Origin: UBA10649 sp044233495 | GTDB lineage: Bacteria > Actinomycetota > Actinomycetes > S36-B12 | Length of the DNA stretch: 20,469 nucleotides | Reading direction: 5' to 3' | Assembly: GCA_044233495.1 (NCBI GenBank) | Contig: JBIIJX010000021.1 | Location: forward strand, 1 to 20,469 | Shown here: positions 13,349 through 20,469 of the stretch, piece after piece | Numbering within the stretch: the stretch's first letter is position 1 | How the letters are laid out: every line of letters starts with the position of its first letter | The notes under the pieces: generated by a model | Databases searched by the model: none | What the model was told of the DNA's origin: nothing | Seen by the model: the letters and a program-made list of their open reading frames with translations, nothing else | Program-made: the position numbers and the translations under genes

Positions 13349-14527
13349 ATGTCCAAGAAACTGATCGGAGCAGTCGCCGGCCTCGCCGCCGCATCACTGC
13401 TCGTCGCCGCGTGCAGCAGCTCCACCGAGGAGTCGACTGACGCCGCGGCTTCGCCCGAGGCTGCTGCCTCGGAGGCTGCCCCCGCTGAGGAGGCTGCCCC
13501 CGCAGAGGAGGTTGCCGAGGAGGCTGTCGCCGCCGGTGGCAAGGCCTGCGTGATCCTGCCCGACGCCGCCTCGTCGGCTCGCTGGGAGACCGCTGACCGT
13601 CCGTTCCTCGAGCAGGCCTTCACCGCTGCCGGCGTCGAGTACGACATCCAGAACGCGAACGGCGACAAGGCGAAGTTCGCCACCATCGCCGACGGCATGC
13701 TCGCGGGCGGCTGTGGCGTTCTGGCCATCGTGAACCTCGACAGCGAGACCGGCTCGGCCGTCATCGCCAAGGCCACCGCTGCCGGCGTTCCCGTCATCGA
13801 CTACGACCGCCTCACCCTCGGTGGCGGCGCCCAGTACTACGTGTCCTTCGACAACGTGGCTGTCGGCACCACCATCGGCGAGGGCCTCGTCAAGTGCCTG
13901 AACGACGCTGGCATCACCGAGGGCCCCGTTGCGTACCTCAACGGCTCGCCCACGGACAACAACGCCACCCTGTTCAAGCAGGGATACGCCGCCGCCCTCG
14001 AGGCTGCTGGCTTCACGCCGGCTGCCGATCAGGCCGTTCCGGACTGGGACAACACCAAGGCCGGCACGATCTTCGAGCAGATGTACACCGAGGCGAACGG
14101 TGACTTCGTCGCCGTGGCTGCGGCCAACGACGGTCTCGGTGGCGCTGCCATCTCCGTCCTCGACCGCAACGGCCAGGCTGGCTCCATCTTCGTGTCGGGC
14201 CAGGACGCCACCGATGAGGGTCTGCAGCGAGTGCTCCTGGGCACCCAGTGCATGACCGTCTACAAGGCCGTCAAGAAGGAGGCCGAGGCAGCCGCAGCGC
14301 TGGCCGTCGCCCTCCTGAATGGCGACCAGGCGGCAGCCGACGCGCTCGCGACCGGCACCACGACCGACAGCGAGGCCGGCACTGAGGTTCCCAGCGTCCT
14401 GCTGGTTCCCCAGGCCATCTTCCCGGAGAACGTGAAGGACGTCATCGCTGACGGCTTCACCACGGTTGACCGCGTCTGCGCCACGGACGAAGTCAAGGCC
14501 AAGTGCGCCGAGCTCGGCATCCAGTAA
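13349..14527 (+). CDS. xylF: D-xylose ABC transporter substrate-binding lipoprotein
   Basis: A 392-residue periplasmic-binding-protein-type lipoprotein. The signal peptide ends in the lipobox LVAAC with Cys22 as lipid anchor. A low-complexity Ala/Glu/Pro linker (about 25-62) follows, then a type I sugar-binding fold (Peripla_BP_4/XylF-like): CVILPDAASSARWETADRPF at the start of the domain, IVNLDSETG, GVPVIDYDRLT, YLNGSPTDNNATLFKQGY and AVAAANDGLGGAAISVL. Two cysteine pairs near the C-terminus may form disulfides. It delivers xylose to the ATPase and permease encoded next. AGGAAGGGA lies nine bases before the ATG. Hairpins flank the gene on both sides, which would fit higher expression than its partners. 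Xylose as ligand is inferred from xylA/xylB context. Confidence 0.9.
   Translation: MSKKLIGAVAGLAAASLLVAACSSSTEESTDAAASPEAAASEAAPAEEAAPAEEVAEEAVAAGGKACVILPDAASSARWETADRPFLEQAFTAAGVEYDIQNANGDKAKFATIADGMLAGGCGVLAIVNLDSETGSAVIAKATAAGVPVIDYDRLTLGGGAQYYVSFDNVAVGTTIGEGLVKCLNDAGITEGPVAYLNGSPTDNNATLFKQGYAAALEAAGFTPAADQAVPDWDNTKAGTIFEQMYTEANGDFVAVAAANDGLGGAAISVLDRNGQAGSIFVSGQDATDEGLQRVLLGTQCMTVYKAVKKEAEAAAALAVALLNGDQAAADALATGTTTDSEAGTEVPSVLLVPQAIFPENVKDVIADGFTTVDRVCATDEVKAKCAELGIQ
13472..13507 (+). repeat. Two 18-base tandem units in the lipoprotein linker
   Basis: Two adjacent 18-base units (13472-13489 and 13490-13507) differ at one base and encode EAAPAE twice. They form part of the flexible Ala/Glu/Pro tether between the lipid anchor and the sugar-binding domain, and may vary in number between strains. 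Confidence 0.6.
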
Positions 14528-14536
14528 CACCCTTCA

Positions 14537-14605
14537 GCCGGCGGTGACGCCGGCAGGCACGAAACCGGTGGGGGCGGGTGCTTCACCCGCCCCCACCGGC
14601 GTGCC
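14537..14605 (+). terminator. Strong tandem hairpins between binding-protein and ATPase genes
   Basis: Hairpin 1 (14537-14554) has a perfect seven-pair stem, GCCGGCG/CGCCGGC, closed by a GTGA (GNRA-type) loop. Hairpin 2 has a perfect 16-pair stem (14565-14580 with 14584-14599) and a three-base loop. It is extended after a three-A bulge by GGCACG/CGTGCC (14556-14561 with 14600-14605). A further stem, CCGCG/CGCGG (14604-14608 with 14616-14620), competes for the last bases. No U-run follows. Because transcription must continue into the transporter genes, partial termination or 3'-end protection of the upstream message is most likely. Confidence 0.65.
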
Positions 14606-14662
14606 GCGGCTGTTTCGCGGAAATCCCCCCTTCGCCCATATTCGTTGCGAGAAGGTGACGCC

Positions 14663-15454
14663 ATGACCTCCACGGAAGCTCCTCTCCTCGAGCTCAAAGG
14701 CATCAACAAGAGCTTCGGCGCCGTCCACGTCCTCCACGATGTCGACCTCTCTGTATGGTCGGGTCAGGTGACGGCCCTGGTCGGCGACAACGGCGCCGGC
14801 AAGAGCACGCTGATCAAGGGCATAGCCGGCATCTACTCCTTCGACAGCGGCGAGTACCTCTTCGAGGGCAAGGCCGCTTCGGTGAGTGATCCCAAGCAGG
14901 CCAACGCCCTGGGCATCGAGGTCGTCTACCAGGACCTCGCGCTCTGCGACAACCTCGATGTCGTGCACAACATGTTCCTCGGTCGCGAGGAGACTCGCGC
15001 CGGAACTCTTGACGAGATCGAGATGGAGAAGCGGGCCACCGAGACTCTCAAGGGCCTCTCGGTGCGCACGCTCAAGTCCGTGCGGCAGCAGGTCTCCAGC
15101 CTGTCCGGCGGCCAGCGCCAGACCGTGGCCATCGCGCGAGCCGTCCTCTGGAACTCGAAGATGGTCATCCTCGACGAGCCCACCGCCGCCCTGGGCGTCG
15201 CCCAGACCGAGCAGGTGCTCAACCTCGTGCGGCGCCTCGCCGACAACGGCCTTGCCGTGATCCTCATCTCGCACAACATGAACGACGTCATGCAGGTCGC
15301 CGACAACATCGCCTGCCTGTACCTCGGGCAGATGGCGGCGCAGGTGAAGGTCAGCGAAGTGACCCACAGCAGCATCGTCGAGCTCATCACCACGGGAAGA
15401 TCGGGCGAACTCGGCATCCAGCTCGACGACATCGTCGTGGGAGGTGCGGCATGA
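14663..15454 (+). CDS. xylG: Sugar ABC transporter ATP-binding protein (single domain)
   Basis: A 263-residue ATPase that powers import of the sugar bound by the lipoprotein. It has Walker A GDNGAGKST (41-49), Q-loop Gln90 in VYQD, signature LSGGQ (147-151), Walker B MVILDE (167-172) and switch His204 in ISHNM. The pattern VVYQDLALCDNLDVVHNMFLG is typical of the CUT2 family. Unlike E. coli XylG (about 510 residues, two fused ATPase halves), only one half is present, so a homodimer is expected; this is usual for actinobacterial xylose and FrcA-type transporters. The ATG at 14663 follows GAGAAGGTG with good spacing; a TTG at 14645 is less likely. It overlaps the permease start by four bases. 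Confidence 0.9.
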   Translation: MTSTEAPLLELKGINKSFGAVHVLHDVDLSVWSGQVTALVGDNGAGKSTLIKGIAGIYSFDSGEYLFEGKAASVSDPKQANALGIEVVYQDLALCDNLDVVHNMFLGREETRAGTLDEIEMEKRATETLKGLSVRTLKSVRQQVSSLSGGQRQTVAIARAVLWNSKMVILDEPTAALGVAQTEQVLNLVRRLADNGLAVILISHNMNDVMQVADNIACLYLGQMAAQVKVSEVTHSSIVELITTGRSGELGIQLDDIVVGGAA

Positions 15455-16749
15455 GCAACCACCAGACGACGGACGTCGACGTGGCAGCCGCGGGTGACCG
15501 AAACGGCATCGGCCAGGCGGTCGGTGACTACTTCACGCGGGTGCGTGGCGGCGATGTGGGCTCGCTGCCCGCAGTGCTCGGCCTCATCGTCCTGTTCCTG
15601 CTCTTCACGATCCTGAAGCCGGAGACCTTCTTCTCCTTCTTCAACTTCGCCAACCTGCTCAACCAGTCGGCCGCGATCATCGTGCTCGCCATGGGCCTGG
15701 TCTTCGTGCTGCTGCTCGGCGAGATCGACCTCTCCGCCGGCTTCACGGCAGGAACATCCGCCGCCGTGCTGGCCGTTGCGCTGTCGTCCTGGGGTATGGC
15801 CTGGCCGATCGCACTGATCATCGGACTGCTCACCGGCACGGTGATCGGCCTCTTCATCGGCACCCTCGTGGCCCGCCTGGGCATCCCCTCCTTCGTGGTC
15901 ACGCTGGCGATGTTCCTCGCCCTCCAGGGCGTCATGCTGCTGATCATCGGCGAGGGTGGGACGATTCGGCTGCGCAGCGACGTCCTGTTGGCGATCATGA
16001 ACCAGAACATGCCGTTGTGGGCGGGCTGGGTCCTGTGGGTCGTCGTCGTCGGAGGCTACGGCGTGATCTCCTGGCGCGCGATCAGCGGGCGGCGCAAGGC
16101 GGGCCTCAAGGCGACGGCCCCATCCGTGTGGATCGCCAAGACGCTTGCACTCGCGGTGATGATGGGTGTGCTGGTCTTCGTCCTCAACCAGCAGCGTCAG
16201 ATCGTCCGACCGGGCAAGGAGTCGTGCCCCCTCGACGGGGAGGCGCCCATCGGCTGCATTCCCGTCATCCAGGGCGTGCCCTGGGCCGTGCTCGTGGTGA
16301 TCGTTCTGGTCGTCGGCCTCACCTTCGTCCTCGGCCGCACCTCCTTCGGACGTCACGTGTATGCCGTGGGTGGCAACGCCGAGGCGTCCCGCCGGGCGGG
16401 CATCAACGTCAAGTCGATCCGGATCTACTGCTTCATGATCGGCTCGACGCTGGCCGCCGTCGCGGGCGTGCTGCTGGCCTCGCGCGACAACTCCGTCTCG
16501 CCCACGACAGGCGGGGCGCAGACGCTGCTCTTCGCGGTCGGCGCAGCGGTCATCGGCGGCACGAGCCTCTTCGGCGGCAAGGGGAAGGTCATGGACGCCG
16601 TGATCGGCGGACTCGTCATCGCGGTCATCGCCAACGGCCTGCCCCTGATCACCCAGCAGTCGGGTATCCAGTTCGTCGTCACCGGCCTCGTCCTGCTCGT
16701 GGCAGCCAGTGTCGACGCCATCTCGCGCAAGCGGGCAAGCGCGGGCTAG
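15451..16749 (+). CDS. xylH: Sugar ABC transporter permease (BPD_transp_2)
   Basis: A 432-residue inner-membrane permease of the CUT2 family (RbsC/XylH type) with about ten hydrophobic helices starting near residue 38. Recognisable parts are ANLLNQSAAIIVLAMG, LLLGEIDLSAG (family signature), LVARLGIPSFVVTLAMF and the cytoplasmic coupling loop YAVGGNAEASRRAGINV, followed by GGTSLFGGKGKV. A loop of roughly 35 residues (around 250-272) holds two cysteines (KESCPLDG and IGCIP). Translation is coupled to the ATPase by an ATGA overlap. It works with the lipoprotein and ATPase as one importer. Only one permease gene is present, so the channel is probably a homodimer. Confidence 0.92.
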   Translation: MSNHQTTDVDVAAAGDRNGIGQAVGDYFTRVRGGDVGSLPAVLGLIVLFLLFTILKPETFFSFFNFANLLNQSAAIIVLAMGLVFVLLLGEIDLSAGFTAGTSAAVLAVALSSWGMAWPIALIIGLLTGTVIGLFIGTLVARLGIPSFVVTLAMFLALQGVMLLIIGEGGTIRLRSDVLLAIMNQNMPLWAGWVLWVVVVGGYGVISWRAISGRRKAGLKATAPSVWIAKTLALAVMMGVLVFVLNQQRQIVRPGKESCPLDGEAPIGCIPVIQGVPWAVLVVIVLVVGLTFVLGRTSFGRHVYAVGGNAEASRRAGINVKSIRIYCFMIGSTLAAVAGVLLASRDNSVSPTTGGAQTLLFAVGAAVIGGTSLFGGKGKVMDAVIGGLVIAVIANGLPLITQQSGIQFVVTGLVLLVAASVDAISRKRASAG

Positions 16750-16762
16750 GAGCACGTCTGTC

Positions 16763-17980
16763 ATGGTCTCCAGCACGGCCTCCACGCAGGACGACCTGCG
16801 GCGGCTGAATCGGGCGCGCCTGCTGCGCCGCCTCCACGAAGGCGGTGCGGCTCGGCGCTCGGACCTCGTCGCCTTCAGTGGCCTCAATCGCAGCACGGTG
16901 GGTGTCCTGGTGTCCGAGCTCGCCGAGGCGGGCCTGGTGACGGAGGCAGCAGGCCTGCCCGGGCAGGTGGGGCGGCCCTCCCTGCGAGTGGAGCCGGTCA
17001 GGGAGTCGGCGGTGGTCATCGCCTTCGACCTGAAGGTCGAGTCGACCATCGTCGCCCTCGTCGGCCTTGGCGGCGGGGAGCTGTGGCGTCGTGAGCTGCG
17101 CCATGAGCGCCGTGACTACGCGCCCGCCGAGGCGATCCGAAGCATGCTGTCGCTCATTCGCCAGGCGCTGCGTCGGGCACCGGAGGGTGCGGCATGGGTG
17201 GGCGTGGGTGTGGGCGTTCCCGGCGTCGTGGACCACGCTGACGGGCTCGTGCGACTCGCGCCGAACCTGGGGTGGTCCGACGTACCGCTGGGCCAGCTGC
17301 TGCGCTCCGCGCTGGAGTCCGAGTACGGAATCGTGCCCCACGTGTCGATCACCAACGACGCAGACCTCGGCGCACTGGCGGAGCACGTTCGCGGCGTGGG
17401 TGTCGACGCGAGCAACGTCATCTACCTGTCCGGTGAGGTGGGCATCGGCGGCGGCGTGATCATCGACGGTCGTCCGATGCTGGGAGCCGGTGGCTTCGGC
17501 GGTGAGGTCGGGCACATGGTCATCAACCCGACGGGTGCCGAGTGCCGTTGCGGGGCCCGTGGTTGCTGGGAGACGGAGATCGGGCGCGACGCGCTGGTGC
17601 GCATGGCGAGGCTGCGCGACGAGAATGCGTCCGTCGCCGACGTGATCGCCGCCGCGGCCAAGGGATCTAAGCCGGCCCGTGCGGCCATCGACTCCGCCGG
17701 TCAATGGCTGGGGCTCGGGTTGGCCAACCTCGTCAACGTGTTCAATCCCGAGGTCATCGTTCTCGGAGGTCACCTGCGTCTGATCTTCCCGCTGGTGTCC
17801 TCCACCGTGCTGCGACAGGTGCATCTGGCGCTCCCGGCTGCGCGCGAGCAGGCGAGGGTCGAAGTGCCGGCCCTGAACGCCGACAGCACGCTGTTCGGAG
17901 CGGCCGAGGCCGCGTTCGAGAGCCTGCTGGCCGATCCCATGGCTGTCATCGCCGATTCGGTCCACGCGACGGCCTCCTGA
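16763..17980 (+). CDS. xylR: ROK-family transcriptional repressor, probable xylose regulator
   Basis: A 405-residue protein with an N-terminal winged helix-turn-helix (about 10-65, with RRSDLVAFSGLNRSTVGVLVSELAEAGLV) and a C-terminal ROK sugar-binding domain. The latter shows GVGVGVPGVVD (146-156), NDADLGAL (198-205), FGGEVGHM with His251, and the zinc-binding CRCGARGCWE (261-270). The DxGGT ATP loop of ROK kinases is missing at the start of the domain (FDLKVEST), so this is a regulator and not a sugar kinase. ATG 16763 has TAGGAG ten bases upstream; a GTG at 16709 would lie inside the permease gene and is rejected. It probably binds the inverted repeat before xylA and releases it with xylose, thereby also controlling itself. 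Confidence 0.9.
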   Translation: MVSSTASTQDDLRRLNRARLLRRLHEGGAARRSDLVAFSGLNRSTVGVLVSELAEAGLVTEAAGLPGQVGRPSLRVEPVRESAVVIAFDLKVESTIVALVGLGGGELWRRELRHERRDYAPAEAIRSMLSLIRQALRRAPEGAAWVGVGVGVPGVVDHADGLVRLAPNLGWSDVPLGQLLRSALESEYGIVPHVSITNDADLGALAEHVRGVGVDASNVIYLSGEVGIGGGVIIDGRPMLGAGGFGGEVGHMVINPTGAECRCGARGCWETEIGRDALVRMARLRDENASVADVIAAAAKGSKPARAAIDSAGQWLGLGLANLVNVFNPEVIVLGGHLRLIFPLVSSTVLRQVHLALPAAREQARVEVPALNADSTLFGAAEAAFESLLADPMAVIADSVHATAS

Positions 17981-17985
17981 CCGGC

Positions 17986-18822
17986 GTGGACCACGCGGCT
18001 CTCGAGCTGACGGCCGGAGGCCAGCGCATCGTCCTCGACGTGCAGGCCGGTGGTCGGGCGGTCTCCTGGCAGGTGCACGGGCACGAGCTCCTGCACTCGC
18101 ACGGCGCACATCCGGTGGAGTACGGCATGTATGCGATGGCCCCGTGGGCCGGCCGGGTGCGGGGCAACGCGGTCGCGACCAACCGGGGCCAGGTCTCCCT
18201 GCCTGTGACGTACGAGGCCTGGGCCCTGCATGGCACGGTGCTGGACCGGCCTGCGTGGGTCGAGTCGACGACAGACGTAGGAGATCGCTCGGAGGCCGTG
18301 CTCGTCTCCGATCGCCATCCGCAGTGGCCGTGGCCGATGACGGTTCGGACGCAGTGGGTCCTCGAACCTGATCGCCTCACCACCACGATCCATGTCGAGG
18401 CTCTCGAGTCAGCCTTCCCGGTGACCGTCGGGTGGCATCCGTGGTTCCGCCGGCATCTGCGTGATGTCGAGGCACGGGTGAGACTTGAGGCAACCGGGAT
18501 CCTGGTGCGTGACGACGAGGGGCTGCCCGTCGAGATCGTGCCGGGCATTCCCGACGGCCCGTTCGACGACGCGTTCCTCGTACCCTCGGGTCGGGCGCGC
18601 ATCGAGTGGCCCGGTGTCGTGGCGCTGGACATCCAGTCCGATGACCGCTGGTTCGTGCTCTACGACGAGCGTGATTCCTGCGTGTGCCTCGAGCCGCAGA
18701 GCGGTCCGCCAGACGGACTCGTCGCGCATCCGTGGCACGACGTGGAGCACGTGGAGCCCGGCGTCCCGTACAGCCGGTCTGTCACGTGGCAGGTGCGTGA
18801 CCTGCAGGGGGATCGAGGGTGA
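17986..18822 (+). CDS. Aldose 1-epimerase (galactose-mutarotase fold)
   Basis: A 278-residue protein that should interconvert alpha and beta anomers of an aldose, here probably xylose entering the XylA pathway. Family marks are YAMAPWAGRVRGN (49-61), ALHGTVLDRPAW with His82, TVGWHPWFRRH with His151 (catalytic acid), and CVCLEPQSGPPDG with Glu236 (catalytic base). The GTG at 17986 starts five bases after the ROK stop and gives a normal-length N-terminus; in-frame starts upstream lie inside the ROK gene. There is no obvious separate promoter, so it is likely the last gene of the operon. Its last 41 bases overlap the end of the oxidoreductase gene on the other strand. Confidence 0.88.
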   Translation: MDHAALELTAGGQRIVLDVQAGGRAVSWQVHGHELLHSHGAHPVEYGMYAMAPWAGRVRGNAVATNRGQVSLPVTYEAWALHGTVLDRPAWVESTTDVGDRSEAVLVSDRHPQWPWPMTVRTQWVLEPDRLTTTIHVEALESAFPVTVGWHPWFRRHLRDVEARVRLEATGILVRDDEGLPVEIVPGIPDGPFDDAFLVPSGRARIEWPGVVALDIQSDDRWFVLYDERDSCVCLEPQSGPPDGLVAHPWHDVEHVEPGVPYSRSVTWQVRDLQGDRG

Positions 18823-19870
18823 CCGTCGTGCTTCCGGCACCGGCCGTCCGCGCGGCGTCCAGAACCCGCATGGTCGCCACCACGTCGTCGATCGACACCG
18901 GCGGGGGAGCACCGTGCCGGATCGCCTCCACCAGTGAGCGGTAGAACTCCGGCCACCGACCCCGTTCCATCGAGAGGTCCTGTTGGGTCGCAACGTTGTC
19001 GCCGTCGAAGGTGCGCAGGATCGCCAGGTGGGAATCCGGCTCCACGCCCCATTCGACACCCGGGATCACTCCTGCGCGCAGGATGTCCTCCTGGGTGTCG
19101 CCGTGGGGGATGCTGAGGCCGCCCCGGGTTCCCAGCAGCGCCATGCGCTGGTCGCCGAACGCGGATACCTGGCTCGCGGAGAGCACGCTGACGCCGCCGT
19201 CATCGTGGGTGATGAGCACGACCACATCGTCATCGGTCGGATCGGCGGGCCGCACGGAGCGCACGGTCGCCGAGACGCTCACCGCGGGCCCCATGAGGAT
19301 GAGTGCCTGGTCGACGAGGTGCGATCCAAGGTCGTAGAGCATCCCGCCGAGGTCGGCAGGGTCCGCGGATCCGCGCCAGCCCGGCTTGGGCACTACGCGC
19401 ATGCGATCCATGCGGGACTCGAACCGGTGCACCATCCCGAGGACTCCCGACTCGGCAACACGGAGCGCAGTCAGGAAGTCGCTGTCCCACCTTCGGTTCT
19501 GGAACGGCACGACAAGCCGCTCGTGCTGCCGGGCCAGTTGGGCGAGGGCCTCCGCCTGTGCCGCGTCGGCGGCTATCGGCTTGTCCAGGACCACGTGGGC
19601 GCCGACCTGCAGTGCCTGTTCGGCGTAGGGGACGTGCGTGACATTCGCGGATGCCACGACGACGATGTCGCAGGCCTCGGCAAGGGCGGTGTCGAGGCTC
19701 GGGAAGACGGTGGCCTCGGGATGGTCATGGCGGGCCTGCGCTGCTCGCTCCGGATCCGTCGTCACGACTCCCGTGACACGCAGACCGGGAGTCGCGGCGA
19801 TGAGGGGGCCGTGGAAGACCCGTCCGGCAAGGCCGTAGCCGACGATCAGGACATCGAGATGGTCGGTCAC
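18782..19870 (-). CDS. Gfo/Idh/MocA family NAD(P)-dependent oxidoreductase
   Basis: A 362-residue protein with an N-terminal Rossmann fold: VLIVGYGLAGRVFHGPLI (GxGxxG at 11-16), VVVASANVTHVPYA and VVLDKPIA, the [E/D]KP motif with the likely catalytic Lys. The C-terminal domain has GGMLYDLGSHLVDQAL, typical of the family. Members oxidise or reduce sugars, inositols and their derivatives; the substrate is open. The location beside the xylose operon suggests sugar metabolism, possibly pentose or cyclitol oxidation. Start is uncertain: GTG at 19870 fits the family N-terminus best, while GTG 19876 and TTG 19882 are in frame. No clear ribosome site or -10 box decides. It is convergent with the epimerase gene and overlaps it by 41 bases. 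Confidence 0.83.
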   Translation of the reverse strand: MTDHLDVLIVGYGLAGRVFHGPLIAATPGLRVTGVVTTDPERAAQARHDHPEATVFPSLDTALAEACDIVVVASANVTHVPYAEQALQVGAHVVLDKPIAADAAQAEALAQLARQHERLVVPFQNRRWDSDFLTALRVAESGVLGMVHRFESRMDRMRVVPKPGWRGSADPADLGGMLYDLGSHLVDQALILMGPAVSVSATVRSVRPADPTDDDVVVLITHDDGGVSVLSASQVSAFGDQRMALLGTRGGLSIPHGDTQEDILRAGVIPGVEWGVEPDSHLAILRTFDGDNVATQQDLSMERGRWPEFYRSLVEAIRHGAPPPVSIDDVVATMRVLDAARTAGAGSTTVTLDPPAGHAPAT

Positions 19871-19898
19871 GAACACAGTCAACCATCAGCCTGCGCGT

Positions 19899-19923
19899 GT
19901 TTGGGTTCCGCGGGGCTGGGTAT
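19899..19923 (+). promoter_or_regulatory. SigF/SigB-type promoter before the LPMO gene
   Basis: GTTT (19899-19902), 15 bases, then GGGTAT (19918-19923) is an exact match to the consensus known for actinobacterial general-stress sigma factors (mycobacterial SigF, Streptomyces SigB group). It lies 44 bases before the ATG at 19968, predicting a leader of roughly 38 bases. No other such pair was seen in intergenic DNA of the window. Confidence 0.55.
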
Positions 19924-19967
19924 CACCCCCTTGTCCGATACACCGAGGACATGAGGAGAGGACGATC

Positions 19968-20469
19968 ATGATCAGCAGGAAGACAGGTCTCGCCGCCCTG
20001 ACCGGCGCGGTGGGACTGGTGGCCGTTGGAGTCCTGACAGCATCCCCTGCCAGCGCACACGGCTATGTGAATGGGCCACAGAGCAGGTCGTACCTGTGCA
20101 AGACAGGAGCGAATACCGACTGCGGTGGCGTGCAGTACGAGCCTCAGAGCCTCGAGTACCTGAAGGGATTCCCCGCGGCTGGGCCGGCCGACGGCCAGAT
20201 CGCGTCAGCAGGAGGCCAGTTCGGCGGGAAGCTCGATGAGCAGAGCCCGACCCGCTGGACCAAGACGGACGTGCGCCCCGGGCCCATGCTGTTCGACTGG
20301 ACGTACACAGCCCCGCACGCCACGGCCAAGTGGCACTACTACATGACGAAGCAGGGCTGGGACCAGAACGCGCCGATCACGCGCTCCGCCCTGCAGCTCA
20401 TCGGTGAGGTGCAGCACGATGGCTCCAAGGCGAGCAACAACCCCGATCACGTGATCACCATTCCTGCTG
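19968..20469 (+). CDS. AA10 lytic polysaccharide monooxygenase, N-terminal part (cut by right edge)
   Basis: 167 codons are visible and the frame is open at the edge. The signal peptide (basic MISRKTG, hydrophobic stretch, ASPASA) is cut so that His31 becomes the mature N-terminus, as required for the copper histidine brace. The second brace residue is His117 in TYTAPHATAKWHYYMTK. Other family marks are HGYVNGPQSRSYLCK, NTDCGGVQYEPQS, GFPAAGPADGQIASAGG and LDEQSPTRW, which resemble the GbpA/CBP21 group. The enzyme is secreted and cleaves crystalline polysaccharide oxidatively; the sequence looks closer to chitin-active members, but cellulose cannot be excluded. GAGGAGAGGA (19953-19962) lies five bases before the ATG. 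Carbohydrate-binding domains, if any, are beyond the edge. Confidence 0.93.
   Translation, partial: MISRKTGLAALTGAVGLVAVGVLTASPASAHGYVNGPQSRSYLCKTGANTDCGGVQYEPQSLEYLKGFPAAGPADGQIASAGGQFGGKLDEQSPTRWTKTDVRPGPMLFDWTYTAPHATAKWHYYMTKQGWDQNAPITRSALQLIGEVQHDGSKASNNPDHVITIPA

Noticed and set aside
13394..14530. 378-codon minus-strand frame opposite the binding-protein gene
   Set aside because: It mirrors the xylF codons, has no recognisable domain or start signal, and the sense gene is certain.
16709..16762. Earlier in-frame start of the ROK gene
   Set aside because: It lies inside the permease gene, and the ATG at 16763 has a good ribosome-binding site.
14926..17049. 707-codon open frame on the minus strand across the ATPase, permease and ROK genes
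   Set aside because: It is antisense to three well-recognised genes, and its composition (Asp, His, Arg, Gln rich, no domain) is the usual shadow of GC-rich coding.
17704..17985. Earlier in-frame starts of the epimerase gene
   Set aside because: They lie inside the ROK gene, and the extra residues are not epimerase-like.
1..20469. CRISPR arrays, tRNA/rRNA genes, insertion sequences, phage or defence genes
   Set aside because: No regularly spaced repeats, cloverleaf-like sequence, transposase or integrase frames, or known defence domains were seen on either strand.

Overview
The window is high-GC, densely coded DNA from an actinobacterium. The case rests on several things: many starts have a TANNNT-like -10 box ending about six bases before an ATG or GTG (the leaderless layout common in Actinobacteria); the xylose isomerase and ROK regulator look actinobacterial; and one promoter fits the actinobacterial SigF/SigB class. 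I cannot name genus or order. I saw no tRNA, rRNA, CRISPR array, insertion sequence or attachment site. No gene-free stretch exceeds 200 bases.

Left part (1-5160): a membrane protein cut by the left edge, a DUF6159-like membrane protein, then a processive family 2 glycosyltransferase joined by an ATGA overlap to a seven-helix membrane protein with a degenerate GGDEF domain, followed by a secreted YncE/YVTN-type beta-propeller. This looks like an exopolysaccharide or cell-envelope module with a possible nucleotide-sensing partner.

Middle part (5161-10481): mostly single-gene units. They are a membrane histidine kinase without a response regulator next to it, a small membrane protein, a nitroreductase, a minus-strand pair of small cysteine-rich proteins (DUF5522-like plus zinc ribbon, GTGA overlap), formyltetrahydrofolate deformylase PurU, a very acidic 89-residue protein of unknown function, and an RbsD/FucU-type sugar mutarotase homologue with altered conserved positions.

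Right part (10550-18822): a D-xylose utilisation locus. xylB (xylulokinase) has its own leaderless start. After a 176-base regulatory gap follows a co-directional series: xylA (isomerase), a substrate-binding lipoprotein, a single-domain ABC ATPase, a permease, a ROK-family repressor and an aldose 1-epimerase. The gap holds a perfect 8-7-8 inverted repeat lying over the predicted -10, the likely operator for the ROK protein. Strong hairpins sit before and after the binding-protein gene and could set its level relative to the ATPase and permease. The transporter imports xylose, the epimerase interconverts anomers, XylA makes xylulose and XylB phosphorylates it for the pentose phosphate pathway.

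After the operon a Gfo/Idh/MocA oxidoreductase lies on the minus strand and overlaps the epimerase tail to tail. The window ends inside a secreted AA10 lytic polysaccharide monooxygenase gene, preceded by an excellent match to a SigF/SigB stress-type promoter. The locus fits a polysaccharide-degrading actinobacterium. I did not find a clear new defence or mobile system. The freshest points are the glycosyltransferase/degenerate-GGDEF pair, the acidic orphan protein, the regulatory palindrome and hairpins of the xylose operon, and the stress-type promoter on the LPMO gene.
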